DNA from: Eubacterium sp.
GTDB lineage: Bacteria; Bacillota_A; Clostridia; Lachnospirales; Lachnospiraceae
Assembly: GCA_024687845.1 (NCBI GenBank)
Contig: JAILEL010000101.1
Coordinates: 1-21,291 of the forward strand
DNA: 21,291 bases
Reading direction: 5' to 3'
How positions within the stretch are numbered: position 1 is the first letter of the stretch; each line of letters opens with the position of its first letter. Shown piece by piece: positions 1 to 7,638 of this stretch. A model generated the notes under the pieces. It did not search any database. It was not told the origin of the DNA and worked only from the letters and a program-made list of their open reading frames with translations. The translations under genes were made by a program, and so were the position numbers.

Positions 1-1
1 C

Positions 2-370
2 TATAAGCTATCAGTTGACATAGATATCGGTCAGGATATGCCAAGAACCATTAAATATGCTGTAATCGGAATCACGAAGGAATGCATTTCCAATATAATA
101 AAACATAGCCATAATGAAGCTGTGGATATCAAGCTCTATGAACACCCATCGATGTACCAGCTGATTATACATGACTATACAAATAAAGACAGTTCAGATA
201 CTTCAGACCAGCAAAGCAGCAAAACCACCAAAAGTCAAATCGGTGGAGCAGGTGAACGCGGAATGGGACTTGAGAATATTCAGAATCGCGCCGACTCAGT
301 TGATGGAACCCTGAATATTTCCTCAGATAATGGATTTAGGGTTTTTGTTACTATACCAATAAGAAGATAG
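2..370 (+). CDS. Sensor histidine kinase, C-terminal ATPase part (5' truncated)
   Basis: The reading frame is open to the left edge (first full codon at position 2), so the N-terminus, sensor and dimerization parts lie outside the window; the ATG at 38 is internal. The visible part is a GHKL/HATPase_c domain of the NarX/DegS (HPK7) class. An N-box, ITKECISNIIKHS, lies near the start and a G2-type stretch, GMGLENIQNRADSVDG, near the end, followed by a beta-strand ending TIPIRR. Between them the usual DxGxG loop is replaced by HDYTNKD and a Ser/Thr/Gln-rich stretch of about 25 residues, so the ATP lid is unusual. The response regulator starts 28 bp downstream and is surely its partner. The family autophosphorylates on His and transfers to the regulator's Asp. 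The signal sensed cannot be told from this fragment. Confidence 0.9.
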   Translation, partial: YKLSVDIDIGQDMPRTIKYAVIGITKECISNIIKHSHNEAVDIKLYEHPSMYQLIIHDYTNKDSSDTSDQQSSKTTKSQIGGAGERGMGLENIQNRADSVDGTLNISSDNGFRVFVTIPIRR

Positions 371-398
371 GCATTCGCAGCCAGGAAAGGAAAAGCTC

Positions 399-1103
399 AT
401 GAGAATTGTAATTGTAGATGATGATAAACTTGTAACCATGTCACTTAAGACCATAGTTGAAGCTGACAAAGATATAGAAGTTGTTTCAACAGGTTTTTCT
501 GGAAATGATGCTATAGAGCTTTACAGGCTTCATAGGCCAGACGTTCTGCTATCAGATATCAGAATGGCTGGACTGACTGGACTTGAGGCAGGAGAACAGA
601 TTCTTTCTGATTATCCAGATGCAAAGCTGCTCTATCTCACCACCTTCAATGATGATGAATATATTGTAAAAGCGCTTTCCATGGGGGCCAGAGGTTATAT
701 CATAAAACAGGATTTCGATTCTATAGTTCCTTCTCTTAAAGCAGTTTACAGTGGGCAGTCTGTTTTCGGAAATGAAATAACAGATAAGCTTCCAGACATT
801 CTCAATAAAACTCTCAGCTCCGGCAACAGTATTTCTCAAAACAATGATTCCAAAGCTGAAAAATCATCTTCAGAAAGTGTATCTCCAGAAGATAAAATGA
901 AAGCATTTTCTGCCATGGGAATTACCGAACAGGAATATGAAATCATCAAATGTGTCGCCGATGGCCTTTCTAACAAAGAAATAGCTGATAAGCTCTTCCT
1001 GTCCGAAGGGACAGTCAGAAACTATATCAGCGTAGTTCTAAGCAAGTTGAATCTGCGAGACAGAACCAACCTGGCGATATATTACTACAAAGTAACTGTT
1101 TAG
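399..1103 (+). CDS. NarL/LuxR-family DNA-binding response regulator
   Basis: A 234-residue two-component response regulator. The receiver domain (about 1-120) has the acidic pocket VDDD at 6-9, the likely phospho-acceptor Asp53 (LSDIRMAG), Thr81/82 and Lys103 (GYIIKQD). A Ser/Asn/Lys-rich linker (about 132-165) leads to a LuxR-type helix-turn-helix (about 172-230) with the typical GLSNKEIADKL and SEGTVRNYISVVLSKL. The start is supported by AGGAAAGG about 8 bases upstream. It is cotranscribed with the kinase fragment before it. It converges on the PASTA kinase gene with 15 bp between stop codons and no clear hairpin between, so the two transcripts may overlap at their 3' ends. Its targets are unknown. 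Confidence 0.95.
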   Translation: MRIVIVDDDKLVTMSLKTIVEADKDIEVVSTGFSGNDAIELYRLHRPDVLLSDIRMAGLTGLEAGEQILSDYPDAKLLYLTTFNDDEYIVKALSMGARGYIIKQDFDSIVPSLKAVYSGQSVFGNEITDKLPDILNKTLSSGNSISQNNDSKAEKSSSESVSPEDKMKAFSAMGITEQEYEIIKCVADGLSNKEIADKLFLSEGTVRNYISVVLSKLNLRDRTNLAIYYYKVTV

Positions 1104-1118
1104 TAAGCAAAATTAAGC

Positions 1119-4004
1119 CTAGTAGGATTCAAGTATATATCCAAGCTTGTAGCCTTCTCTGAAATCATTCCATGTTCCGTCAGCCCATATTCCCAGATAG
1201 TTTTCATCTTCTCCAGTTTCTGTGGAATAGTTATCAGGCTGTCCTGCCGGCCATTCATTATAGGTAAATGGTTCTCCGGTTATCCACTCAAAATTGCCTT
1301 CCTCATATAAGTCATCCGCTCCAAGCCAGTAGCCTGTTGATCTGCTGCTCATTCCACCTATCAGGCTCAGTATGAACTGCATCTCATCAGCTGAAGTAAT
1401 GGTTGCGAGATGGTAGGAGCCATCCTGCATGGAATATGCATCTGATGCGGAAATTGAATCATTCATAATAAAGTAGGTATGTCCATTATATTCACCCCAG
1501 CCTTCACCACCTGAATCTCCGGCAGCTCCACCTGAAGGATCACTAATTTCAACCACATCCACCTGATATATCTCATATTTTCCCGAAGCATCGTAGGCAT
1601 ATATATGTGTCACATATTTTCCATATTCGTCGTTATGATCTGACCTGCTTACATGAAATGTTGCAACGCCCTTATCAAGACTGCCATCCTTCCAGAGAAC
1701 ATCGTCCTGATCATTTCCTCCAGATGCATTCAGAGTCCAGGTTGGAAAACTAACCTTAGTTACTTCCACATCGTCACTTACATCACAAGTCACATCATAT
1801 CCATCACTTGTTTTATTACTGATCTGAACATTTTTTATCTCAGGCTTTTTCTCATCCTTTTTCTCTGGTTTTCCTTTGCTGACAGTTATCATCACGTAGG
1901 AGCCTATGGTAAGCTTTGCGCCAGGTTTTTCATTCTGTTCTATAACAACATCCTTTGCAACCGTTTCACTTGTTGCGTCAACTATCTGATAATTCAAAGA
2001 GCTGGATCGGATTGTATCTATAGCAGCATCCTTCTTCATTCCAACAACATCTGGTACAGTGGCGATTTCCGAACCAGCCGAAGAACTCTTCTCATTTCCA
2101 TTGCCGGTAGCTACTCCATTTCCAGAGGTTGTTTTTGAACTACTGCTAACTACAACATCAACTATGTCTCCCTTTTGATAAGTTTTATTATCTGCAATCT
2201 CATACTTATCCCCATTGGAAGCATTTCCGATATATTCACCAGACTTTCCAGTTTTAGACTTATCCCCCTCTTCAGTTTCACCCTCACTGTCTTTATATTT
2301 TGTATATTGTCCCGGTGTATTATCAATTACAATCCTCTCATTTCTATAAGAGGTCTGATCCATCACAGTTCCCTCAGGCTTGCTGTTAGTATATACTTCA
2401 ATAAAATTCACCTTCAAGCCCGCATCAGTCAGCTCCCGCTCCGCCTTATCCCGGTTCATTCCAACCACATCAGGCACATGGACTGCCGTAGCACTGCATT
2501 TGACAATGCTTATATTAGATCCGTTCTTAACCCTGTCATCATGATGTGTCTGAGAAATGATTTCTCCTGGCTCTGCATTATATACCGGTGCCTCACTGAC
2601 GCTTACCTTTAGTCCTGCATCTTCTATCTTATCCCTGGCTTTAGTCTCAGACATGCCTGTAACTTCAGGAACGCTAACAAGCTTATCCCCTTCAGAAGGC
2701 AGCAGGAAGAATACCAGAAGCAAAGCTATCAAAGCGACAGCAAGAAATGCAGCTGAGGCAATTGTAAATATCCGCACCTTTTTGTTTCCGTCATTGGAAA
2801 CCATCTCACTGTATTCATAGGAAGAAGTATTATAGTCACCATTATGACTATAATCAGAAGAATAATTCTTATTATAATTCTGACTATATCCAATGTTTTG
2901 GTCATAACCCTGGTCAGCACTCTGAATATAGTTTTGATTATAGTTTTGAAACATATTGCTGCTCTTTGCAGCTTCAATCTGATCAGCCCTGCTCACATTA
3001 AGATCTACATCTCTCGGATAGAGAAGAGCTTCTTTGAAATCCTTCATATTCTGAAATCTGTCCTCAGCTCTTACTGCCATGGCTCTCATCACGGCATTAC
3101 TGAACCAGATAGGAACCTTTGAATTCAGCTTATACAAGGGAAGAAGGTTGTCCTCTAGAACACGTTCAGTAGATTCAGTAGGTTTTACACCAGATAGAAG
3201 ATAATAAACGGTTGCTCCAAAGGCATAAATATCCGTCCATGGGCCGATCCGTCCCTCAGAGGAGTACTGTTCAATAGGAGCAAATCCTTTTTTTACTATA
3301 ACTGTAGAGGAAACACTGACGTCAACACTTTCTCCGCCATAATACTTTTCTCTTATTGCACCAAAATCAATAAGCTTAAAGCTTCCATTACGGCAGAAGA
3401 ATACATTATCCGGACTTATGTCCCTATGAATAATTCCGTTGTCATGAATGTAACAAAGAGTATCACCAATATCAGAAATCATTTTCCTGACAAGCTTGTA
3501 GTCTACAAGCTTTTTTGTCTTCTCTATATATTCCCTCATGTTACATCCATCCAGATATTCCATGACAATATAGGCTGTTCCATTCGCCTCAAAGAAATCA
3601 TGTACATTTACTGTACCAGCCTGATTACTCAGCTTAGCAAGACTACGTGCCTCCTTGAGGAATTTTTCTTTTCCATGATTGAAAGACTTAGATTGCTTTT
3701 CAAAGCTTACAGAAACCGTTTTATCTCTGGTTCTTGTTACTATTCCCTGAGGAAAATATTCCTTTATGGCAACCTTTGTATCAAGAGTTTTATCCCACGC
3801 TCTATAGGTAATTCCAAAGCCTCCTGCTCCTCTGACTGTTCCTATGATATATCTCTCATTTATCACAAAACCAGTTGGAAGCTGATTTTCTTTATGAGGA
3901 GGTGTATTTTCTACGAAACCACAATAAGGGCAACAACAGTTGTCGCCCTCATATCCCTGTGGAATACTGAATATTTTCATACAATTAAGACATCTTCTAT
4001 TCAT
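1119..4004 (-). CDS. Membrane Ser/Thr protein kinase with PASTA, GBS_Bsp-like and C-type-lectin-like ectodomain
   Basis: 961 residues. An N-terminal zinc ribbon has Cys5/Cys8 and Cys23-25/Cys28. The kinase domain (about 51-330) has the Gly loop GAGGFG (59-64), Lys81 in VAIKEYF, the catalytic HRDISPDN (Asp195), DFG (Asp213) and an APIEQY activation segment, so it looks active. An Asn/Tyr/Gln-rich stretch (351-400) precedes one membrane helix (about 410-435). Outside are PASTA 1 (442-504), PASTA 2 (507-620, split by a charged insert at about 553-608), PASTA 3 (647-711), a GBS_Bsp-like beta domain (about 720-820) and a C-type-lectin-like domain (about 836-961) with YWLGADD, QPDN and TWND motifs. 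Kinases of this zinc-ribbon class are common in Clostridia, and PASTA modules in PrkC/PknB relatives bind muropeptides. The lectin tip suggests glycan sensing (inference). It is not next to a PP2C phosphatase as prkC usually is. Start site: ATG at 4004, with only a weak upstream GGGTGAT. Confidence 0.93.
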   Translation of the reverse strand: MNRRCLNCMKIFSIPQGYEGDNCCCPYCGFVENTPPHKENQLPTGFVINERYIIGTVRGAGGFGITYRAWDKTLDTKVAIKEYFPQGIVTRTRDKTVSVSFEKQSKSFNHGKEKFLKEARSLAKLSNQAGTVNVHDFFEANGTAYIVMEYLDGCNMREYIEKTKKLVDYKLVRKMISDIGDTLCYIHDNGIIHRDISPDNVFFCRNGSFKLIDFGAIREKYYGGESVDVSVSSTVIVKKGFAPIEQYSSEGRIGPWTDIYAFGATVYYLLSGVKPTESTERVLEDNLLPLYKLNSKVPIWFSNAVMRAMAVRAEDRFQNMKDFKEALLYPRDVDLNVSRADQIEAAKSSNMFQNYNQNYIQSADQGYDQNIGYSQNYNKNYSSDYSHNGDYNTSSYEYSEMVSNDGNKKVRIFTIASAAFLAVALIALLLVFFLLPSEGDKLVSVPEVTGMSETKARDKIEDAGLKVSVSEAPVYNAEPGEIISQTHHDDRVKNGSNISIVKCSATAVHVPDVVGMNRDKAERELTDAGLKVNFIEVYTNSKPEGTVMDQTSYRNERIVIDNTPGQYTKYKDSEGETEEGDKSKTGKSGEYIGNASNGDKYEIADNKTYQKGDIVDVVVSSSSKTTSGNGVATGNGNEKSSSAGSEIATVPDVVGMKKDAAIDTIRSSSLNYQIVDATSETVAKDVVIEQNEKPGAKLTIGSYVMITVSKGKPEKKDEKKPEIKNVQISNKTSDGYDVTCDVSDDVEVTKVSFPTWTLNASGGNDQDDVLWKDGSLDKGVATFHVSRSDHNDEYGKYVTHIYAYDASGKYEIYQVDVVEISDPSGGAAGDSGGEGWGEYNGHTYFIMNDSISASDAYSMQDGSYHLATITSADEMQFILSLIGGMSSRSTGYWLGADDLYEEGNFEWITGEPFTYNEWPAGQPDNYSTETGEDENYLGIWADGTWNDFREGYKLGYILESY
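1122..1499 (-). other. C-type-lectin-like domain of the PASTA kinase
   Basis: This covers residues about 836-961, the extreme C-terminus. It follows the CTLD layout: GHTYFIM, then an alpha-helical stretch with HLATITSADE, YWLGADD, FEWITGEPFTYNEWPAGQPDN, and finally ENYLGIWADGTWND with a last strand GYILES. In the C-type lectin family the EPN/QPD loop and the WND strand form the Ca2+/sugar site; QPD is the galactose-type form. No cysteine is present, so the family's disulfides are missing, as is usual in bacterial CTLDs. Sugar binding itself is inferred, not shown. Confidence 0.8.
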
Positions 4005-4226
4005 ATCACCCGTGGTTTAGTCCTTTTCTTTTACAATCTCAGTTCACTTCATAAAACTATTTTAGCAAAGAACTGAAAACAATTCTATAACGACTTTGTA
4101 TTTTGCAAGCTATACATTGCAAGAATCATTAACTAAAAAGCTAAAATCAACCTATTACTTGGTAGTTTAATTAACTGCATGCATTCTACAGATGTATGTC
4201 ATTTTTCCATCTGGGGGACATTGGTG
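4005..4226. promoter_or_regulatory. Divergent promoter region between PASTA kinase and XRE regulator
   Basis: This gap separates two divergent genes. On the - strand an extended -10-like TGCTAAAAT (4059-4067) lies about 55 bases before the kinase ATG but lacks a good -35; a TTGCAA ... TAGAAT pair with a short 15 bp spacer is an alternative. TTGCAAG occurs twice as a direct repeat (4103-4109 and 4117-4123, period 14), and because TTGCAA is palindromic both strands read it. Further along are a near-palindrome AGTTTAATTAACT (4164-4176) and an 8 bp palindrome TGCATGCA (4176-4183). These are plausible operator sites for the neighbouring XRE protein. No assignment is firm. Confidence 0.35.
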
Positions 4227-4472
4227 ATGAATCAGAAGATCAGAAAAAACAAACTTTTAGGTTATAAGATTCGTGACCTTCGCAACTCCAAAAAATACAC
4301 ACAGGAACAGATGGTAGCAAAACTACAGCTACGTGGACTGGACACCACCAGAAGTCGCTATTCCCAGATAGAGTGTGGAACGTATAATATCTGTATAGAT
4401 GAACTAAAAGCAATAGTTGAGATACTTGAGGTTGATTATAATACCATTTTCGACCTGGATAACAAGGTGTAA
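4227..4472 (+). CDS. Small XRE-family helix-turn-helix regulator
   Basis: An 81-residue protein of the Cro/CI (XRE) type. The start was set at ATG 4227 because GGGGGA lies 9 bases upstream and homology-like sequence (MNQKIRKNKLLGYKIRDLR) starts there; an upstream ATG at 4179 would add 16 unrelated residues. The helix-turn-helix spans about 10-65: KIRDLRNSKKYTQEQMVAKL, then a recognition region with TTRSRYSQIECGTYN and a closing helix ELKAIVEILEVDYNTIF. There is no ligand or dimerization domain beyond this. It is a single-gene unit: divergent from the kinase and followed at once by a terminator. It could repress itself or the divergent kinase gene; its target is not known. Confidence 0.85.
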   Translation: MNQKIRKNKLLGYKIRDLRNSKKYTQEQMVAKLQLRGLDTTRSRYSQIECGTYNICIDELKAIVEILEVDYNTIFDLDNKV

Positions 4473-4486
4473 CTTTTCAGTCACAA

Positions 4487-4531
4487 AAAATGCAGCTCCT
4501 TGCTTACTAACCAAACAAGAAGCTGCATTTT
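4487..4531 (+). terminator. Rho-independent terminator of the XRE gene
   Basis: A perfect 11 bp inverted repeat, AAAATGCAGCT (4487-4497) with AGCTGCATTTT (4521-4531), lies 14 bp after the stop. An inner CTTG/CAAG pair extends the stem. T-rich sequence follows on the + strand, and the upstream A-run lets it also act on - strand transcripts. Confidence 0.75.
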
Positions 4532-4543
4532 ATATTATTCATA

Positions 4544-4575
4544 AAAACTTCCCACATAAGTATATGAGAAGTTTT
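4544..4575 (-). terminator. Rho-independent terminator of the hisS operon
   Basis: The inverted repeat AAAACTTC (4544-4551) with GAAGTTTT (4568-4575) lies 10 bp past the hisS stop. An inner CATA/TATG pair closes a 4-base loop. Read on the - strand the stem ends in GGGAAGTTTTTAT, giving a U-tract. Confidence 0.7.
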
Positions 4576-4585
4576 AATTATTCAA

Positions 4586-6007
4586 TTAAAACTCTCTATC
4601 CTTGAAGAATTCCACAAATTCTGTATATCCTTCTTCCTGCATCTTATCCTTCTGGAATTTTTTATTCTTTTTCATAACAACAACATTTACGGAGTTTCCA
4701 TTCTCGCGTTCCTGCTTTGCCATATCAAAGATTTTTCCAAGTTTATCTGCCGGCATTCCTTTTTCTACAAGAAATGCTTTTTTATCTGTCTGTCCCGGAA
4801 CCTTAAAATCACTTTCCAGAAGCAGCATTACTATACGCTCAAATCCAATTGAGAATCCAACAGCCGGTGTTGCCTGGCCGGTGAACTTGCCTATCATTTC
4901 ATCATAACGTCCACCACCACCGACTGATCCACCATATTCATCCATGGATATTTCAAATATCGGGCCTGTATAATAAGACATTCCTCTTACAAGTGTTGGA
5001 TCAAACATCATACCAAAATCTGCTGATTTTGCATTTTCTACACTTGTAATGATAGTTTCAAGATTTGAAGAAACTTCTACATCAAGATATTCACCCAGCT
5101 CGTTCTTTATCATGCGAAGATTGTCTATACTGATCTGTCCCTTATTCTTAGAACTGTCTTTATCTGTTTCCTCAGAAGCTTCATTTCCTGCCTCAGCAGA
5201 CAGTTTTTCTGTACTTACAAGTTTTCCATAAAGTCCGAGATATTTTTCAACGCTTGTCTCAGCATAGCCTTCCTTCAGAAGTTCTTCTTTAACTCCATCC
5301 AGACCTATCTTATCCATCTTATCAAGAATGATGAATACTGTATCGTAGTCTTCTTCTTTGAATCCGCTATAAGCCGCCATAGCCTTCAGGATTCTTCTGT
5401 CGTTTATTCTAATGGTAAAATTCTTAAAATCCAGTTTTCCAAGCAAGGTTGTAGTTGCTAATATAAGCTCTATCTCTGCAACTATGCTCTGTTCTCCGAG
5501 AATATCTATATCACACTGCATGAACTGACGAAATCTTCCTCTTTGAGGACGGTCTGCTCTCCACACATTTCCCATCTGAAGTGCCTTAAATGGACTTGGA
5601 AGTTCATTTGCATTATTAGCATAATATCTGGAAAGTGGCAGTGTCAGATCATATCTGAGTCCGCTGTCAGAGAGAATGTTCATATCTACGCCACCGTTTT
5701 TCTCTCCCTGCTTCTCATCATCAGAAAGGTTCTCCGCTGCCTTCATAGCCGCGTAGTCACTTGCAAGTTTTCCAACTGATGAACTAAGCTTATCACCACG
5801 CTTAAGAACCTTGAAGATAAGCTTTTCATTCTCACCACCCTGATTACTGGTCAGATTCTCGATATGCTCAACCGCAGGAGTTTCTACTGATGTAAATCCA
5901 AAATCCTTATAGGTTTCCTTAATTAATCCAATAGCATAATCTCTTATTGCCATCTCCTTTGGAAGTATATCCTTCATGCCTGTAACAGGCTTCTTCTTCA
6001 TAGCCAT
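4586..6007 (-). CDS. hisS: Histidyl-tRNA synthetase
   Basis: 473 residues, class II aminoacyl-tRNA synthetase, charges tRNA-His in the cytoplasm. It opens with KKPVTGMKDILPKEM, typical of HisRS. Class II motif 2 is at about 144-165 (MGNVWRADRPQRGRFRQF). The histidine-binding motif is RGMSYYTGPIFE (341-352). Motif 3 is GFSIGFERI (384-392). Two low-complexity polar insertions are seen at about 79-112 and 264-290. The C-terminal anticodon-binding part (about 408-473) is only about 65 residues, shorter than the roughly 90-100 usual in the family. The start ATG at 6007 has an AGGG-type site 6 bases upstream; a second in-frame ATG two codons later is possible. It is the last gene of the recJ-to-hisS cluster. 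No T-box leader is visible, and aspS, often next to hisS in Clostridia, is absent. Confidence 0.95.
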   Translation of the reverse strand: MAMKKKPVTGMKDILPKEMAIRDYAIGLIKETYKDFGFTSVETPAVEHIENLTSNQGGENEKLIFKVLKRGDKLSSSVGKLASDYAAMKAAENLSDDEKQGEKNGGVDMNILSDSGLRYDLTLPLSRYYANNANELPSPFKALQMGNVWRADRPQRGRFRQFMQCDIDILGEQSIVAEIELILATTTLLGKLDFKNFTIRINDRRILKAMAAYSGFKEEDYDTVFIILDKMDKIGLDGVKEELLKEGYAETSVEKYLGLYGKLVSTEKLSAEAGNEASEETDKDSSKNKGQISIDNLRMIKNELGEYLDVEVSSNLETIITSVENAKSADFGMMFDPTLVRGMSYYTGPIFEISMDEYGGSVGGGGRYDEMIGKFTGQATPAVGFSIGFERIVMLLLESDFKVPGQTDKKAFLVEKGMPADKLGKIFDMAKQERENGNSVNVVVMKKNKKFQKDKMQEEGYTEFVEFFKDREF

Positions 6008-6025
6008 TTCTTTCCCTTTCCATAC

Positions 6026-6087
6026 AATGACACTTTAATCACTAAGCCGCTTTCGTTTTTGTGAAAGCACTATGCATAATTGTCATT
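6026..6087 (-). promoter_or_regulatory. Possible folded leader upstream of hisS
   Basis: In the 105 bp gap between hemZ and hisS, the - strand can form a 7 bp closing helix AATGACA/TGTCATT (6081-6087 with 6026-6032). It encloses a 6 bp hairpin GCTTTC/GAAAGC (6049-6054 with 6063-6068). There is no T-box consensus and no U-tract. It may be an RNA processing or stability element, or chance. Confidence 0.25.
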
Positions 6088-6112
6088 TATTCTTATTAAT
6101 TCTTTTAATTAT

Positions 6113-7621
6113 TTATTCGAGAGGCATGGTGCGTGCATTCACACCAGCACTTTTTCGCTCCAGCATCTCATCTATTCGTGAAATGTATTCATCCACATTT
6201 TTTACATTTTCCACTCTGTCAACACGTGTAATAACATGCTTAGAATCAACAGTACCTAGATTCAGCAGTCTGGTGATTCCGCCTGCTCCAGCTGCAAAGG
6301 TATCAAGCTTCTCTTCCATAATCATAACATTATAGATGCATTCTTTACCTTTTTTTGCATATCCAGTATTTTCAAGATTTCCAGCAATGTTTTTCTGCCT
6401 GTAGAGATAGTAGGGATCCATTCCCATTTCTTTTGCCTGTACTCCTGCAAGTGAAACCATTGCATCGATGTCATGGTTTATCGCTCCACGATACATATCA
6501 TACTGCTGAGTAAGCTCTGACGCTCTCTTCAGTGCAAGTGAATGGACTGTTAAGGATTCCGGAGCCATTTTTTGAATCTCATAAAGAGTATATTTCATAT
6601 CTTCAAGATTCTCGTTAGGAAGTCCCGCAATTATGTCCATATTAACATTCTTGAATCCAACCTTTCTTGCTTCACTCATAGCCCATTTAATTTCAGCCGG
6701 AGTATGTCCTCTTCCAATGGTTCTAAGTGTAGATGGATTCATGCTCTGTGGATTGATACTGATTCTTGAACATCCCAATTTTTTCATTATTTCAAGTTTC
6801 TGAGTGGTAATGCTATCGGGGCGGCCAGCTTCAACAGTAAATTCTCGCAGATGTTTCAGATCAAAAGACTCATTTACACATTTCATTAAATCTTCAAGAT
6901 CTTCTTCTGAAAGAGAAGTTGGTGTGCCTCCGCCTATATAAATAGCCACAAGACGTCTGTTTCTATTCAAAAATGAAATAAATGGAAGTTCCTGTTTCAG
7001 AGCCTTTATATAGTCCTTAACCCTGGACTCATACTCATTTATCGGGTAAGCAGCAAATGAGCAATAAAGACATCTGGTTGGACAGAAGGGAATACCGATA
7101 TAGAGCAGATAATCCGTAACCGGATTAAAAAGCTTTACAATCTCCTGTTCCTTTTCTGCCACAAGTGTAGCAAGAAGCGCCTTTTCCTCAGAAGCATCAT
7201 AAGTAAGCTTATAATAGTCAACTATTTCATTTCTTACCTTGTTCTTCTCAAGCGCACCTGTCGCAATCTTAGTAGGACGCATTCCTGTCATACTTCCCCA
7301 GGGAAGTGTGCGTCCGGTATATTCACTAAGTAATCTGTAAGATGCAAGTTTTATCTTATTCTTATATCTTTTTCTATTCTTAAAATCGCCATAGGCATAA
7401 GCCGAATACAGAACATGACCTTTTTCTTCTATTCTGAGCCGAGTATTATTTCCATCATAAAGCGCAGTGAAAATAAATCTGAACTCACCGTACATCTCCT
7501 TACTATAATCAAGAAGCTCTGCAGGAGCTGCATTCTTGATCTTCTCGGCAGGAAAAAACGCGCCTATCATGGCACGTAGATCCGTATCATATTCTAAATC
7601 ATTCTGAACAAGTAGTATCAT
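6113..7621 (-). CDS. hemZ: Radical SAM coproporphyrinogen dehydrogenase-like protein HemZ
   Basis: 502 residues. A HemZ-specific N-terminal region (about 1-165) includes SYRLLSEYTGRTLPWGSMTGMRPTK-like sequence. The radical SAM barrel follows: the 4Fe-4S cysteines are Cys180, Cys184 and Cys187 (FCPTRCLYCSF, CxxxCxxC), and the SAM-binding strand is GGGTPTSL at 230-237. HemN/HemZ motifs further on include DIIAGLPNE and a C-terminal domain with FAAGAGG. The family is proposed to convert coproporphyrinogen III to protoporphyrinogen IX without oxygen, but other radical SAM roles are possible for HemZ in organisms lacking the rest of heme synthesis. The gene lies 17 bp after the MBL hydrolase stop, so they are probably cotranslated from one mRNA. 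Confidence 0.9.
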   Translation of the reverse strand: MILLVQNDLEYDTDLRAMIGAFFPAEKIKNAAPAELLDYSKEMYGEFRFIFTALYDGNNTRLRIEEKGHVLYSAYAYGDFKNRKRYKNKIKLASYRLLSEYTGRTLPWGSMTGMRPTKIATGALEKNKVRNEIVDYYKLTYDASEEKALLATLVAEKEQEIVKLFNPVTDYLLYIGIPFCPTRCLYCSFAAYPINEYESRVKDYIKALKQELPFISFLNRNRRLVAIYIGGGTPTSLSEEDLEDLMKCVNESFDLKHLREFTVEAGRPDSITTQKLEIMKKLGCSRISINPQSMNPSTLRTIGRGHTPAEIKWAMSEARKVGFKNVNMDIIAGLPNENLEDMKYTLYEIQKMAPESLTVHSLALKRASELTQQYDMYRGAINHDIDAMVSLAGVQAKEMGMDPYYLYRQKNIAGNLENTGYAKKGKECIYNVMIMEEKLDTFAAGAGGITRLLNLGTVDSKHVITRVDRVENVKNVDEYISRIDEMLERKSAGVNARTMPLE

Positions 7622-7638
7622 TATATGTCTCCGTCTGA

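Noticed and set aside
1653..2612. Two + strand open frames (161 and 145 codons) opposite the PASTA region
   Set aside because: They mirror the coding sequence of the PASTA and GBS_Bsp domains, with no start signal and no recognisable domain.
3426..4076. A 216-codon + strand open frame opposite the kinase domain
   Set aside because: It lies wholly antisense to a well-supported kinase gene, its product is Ile/Ser/Cys-rich with no motif, and no ribosome binding site was seen.
6008..6112. T-box leader before hisS
   Set aside because: The gap is only 105 bp, and neither the AGGGTGG-type T-box sequence nor an antiterminator/terminator pair is present.
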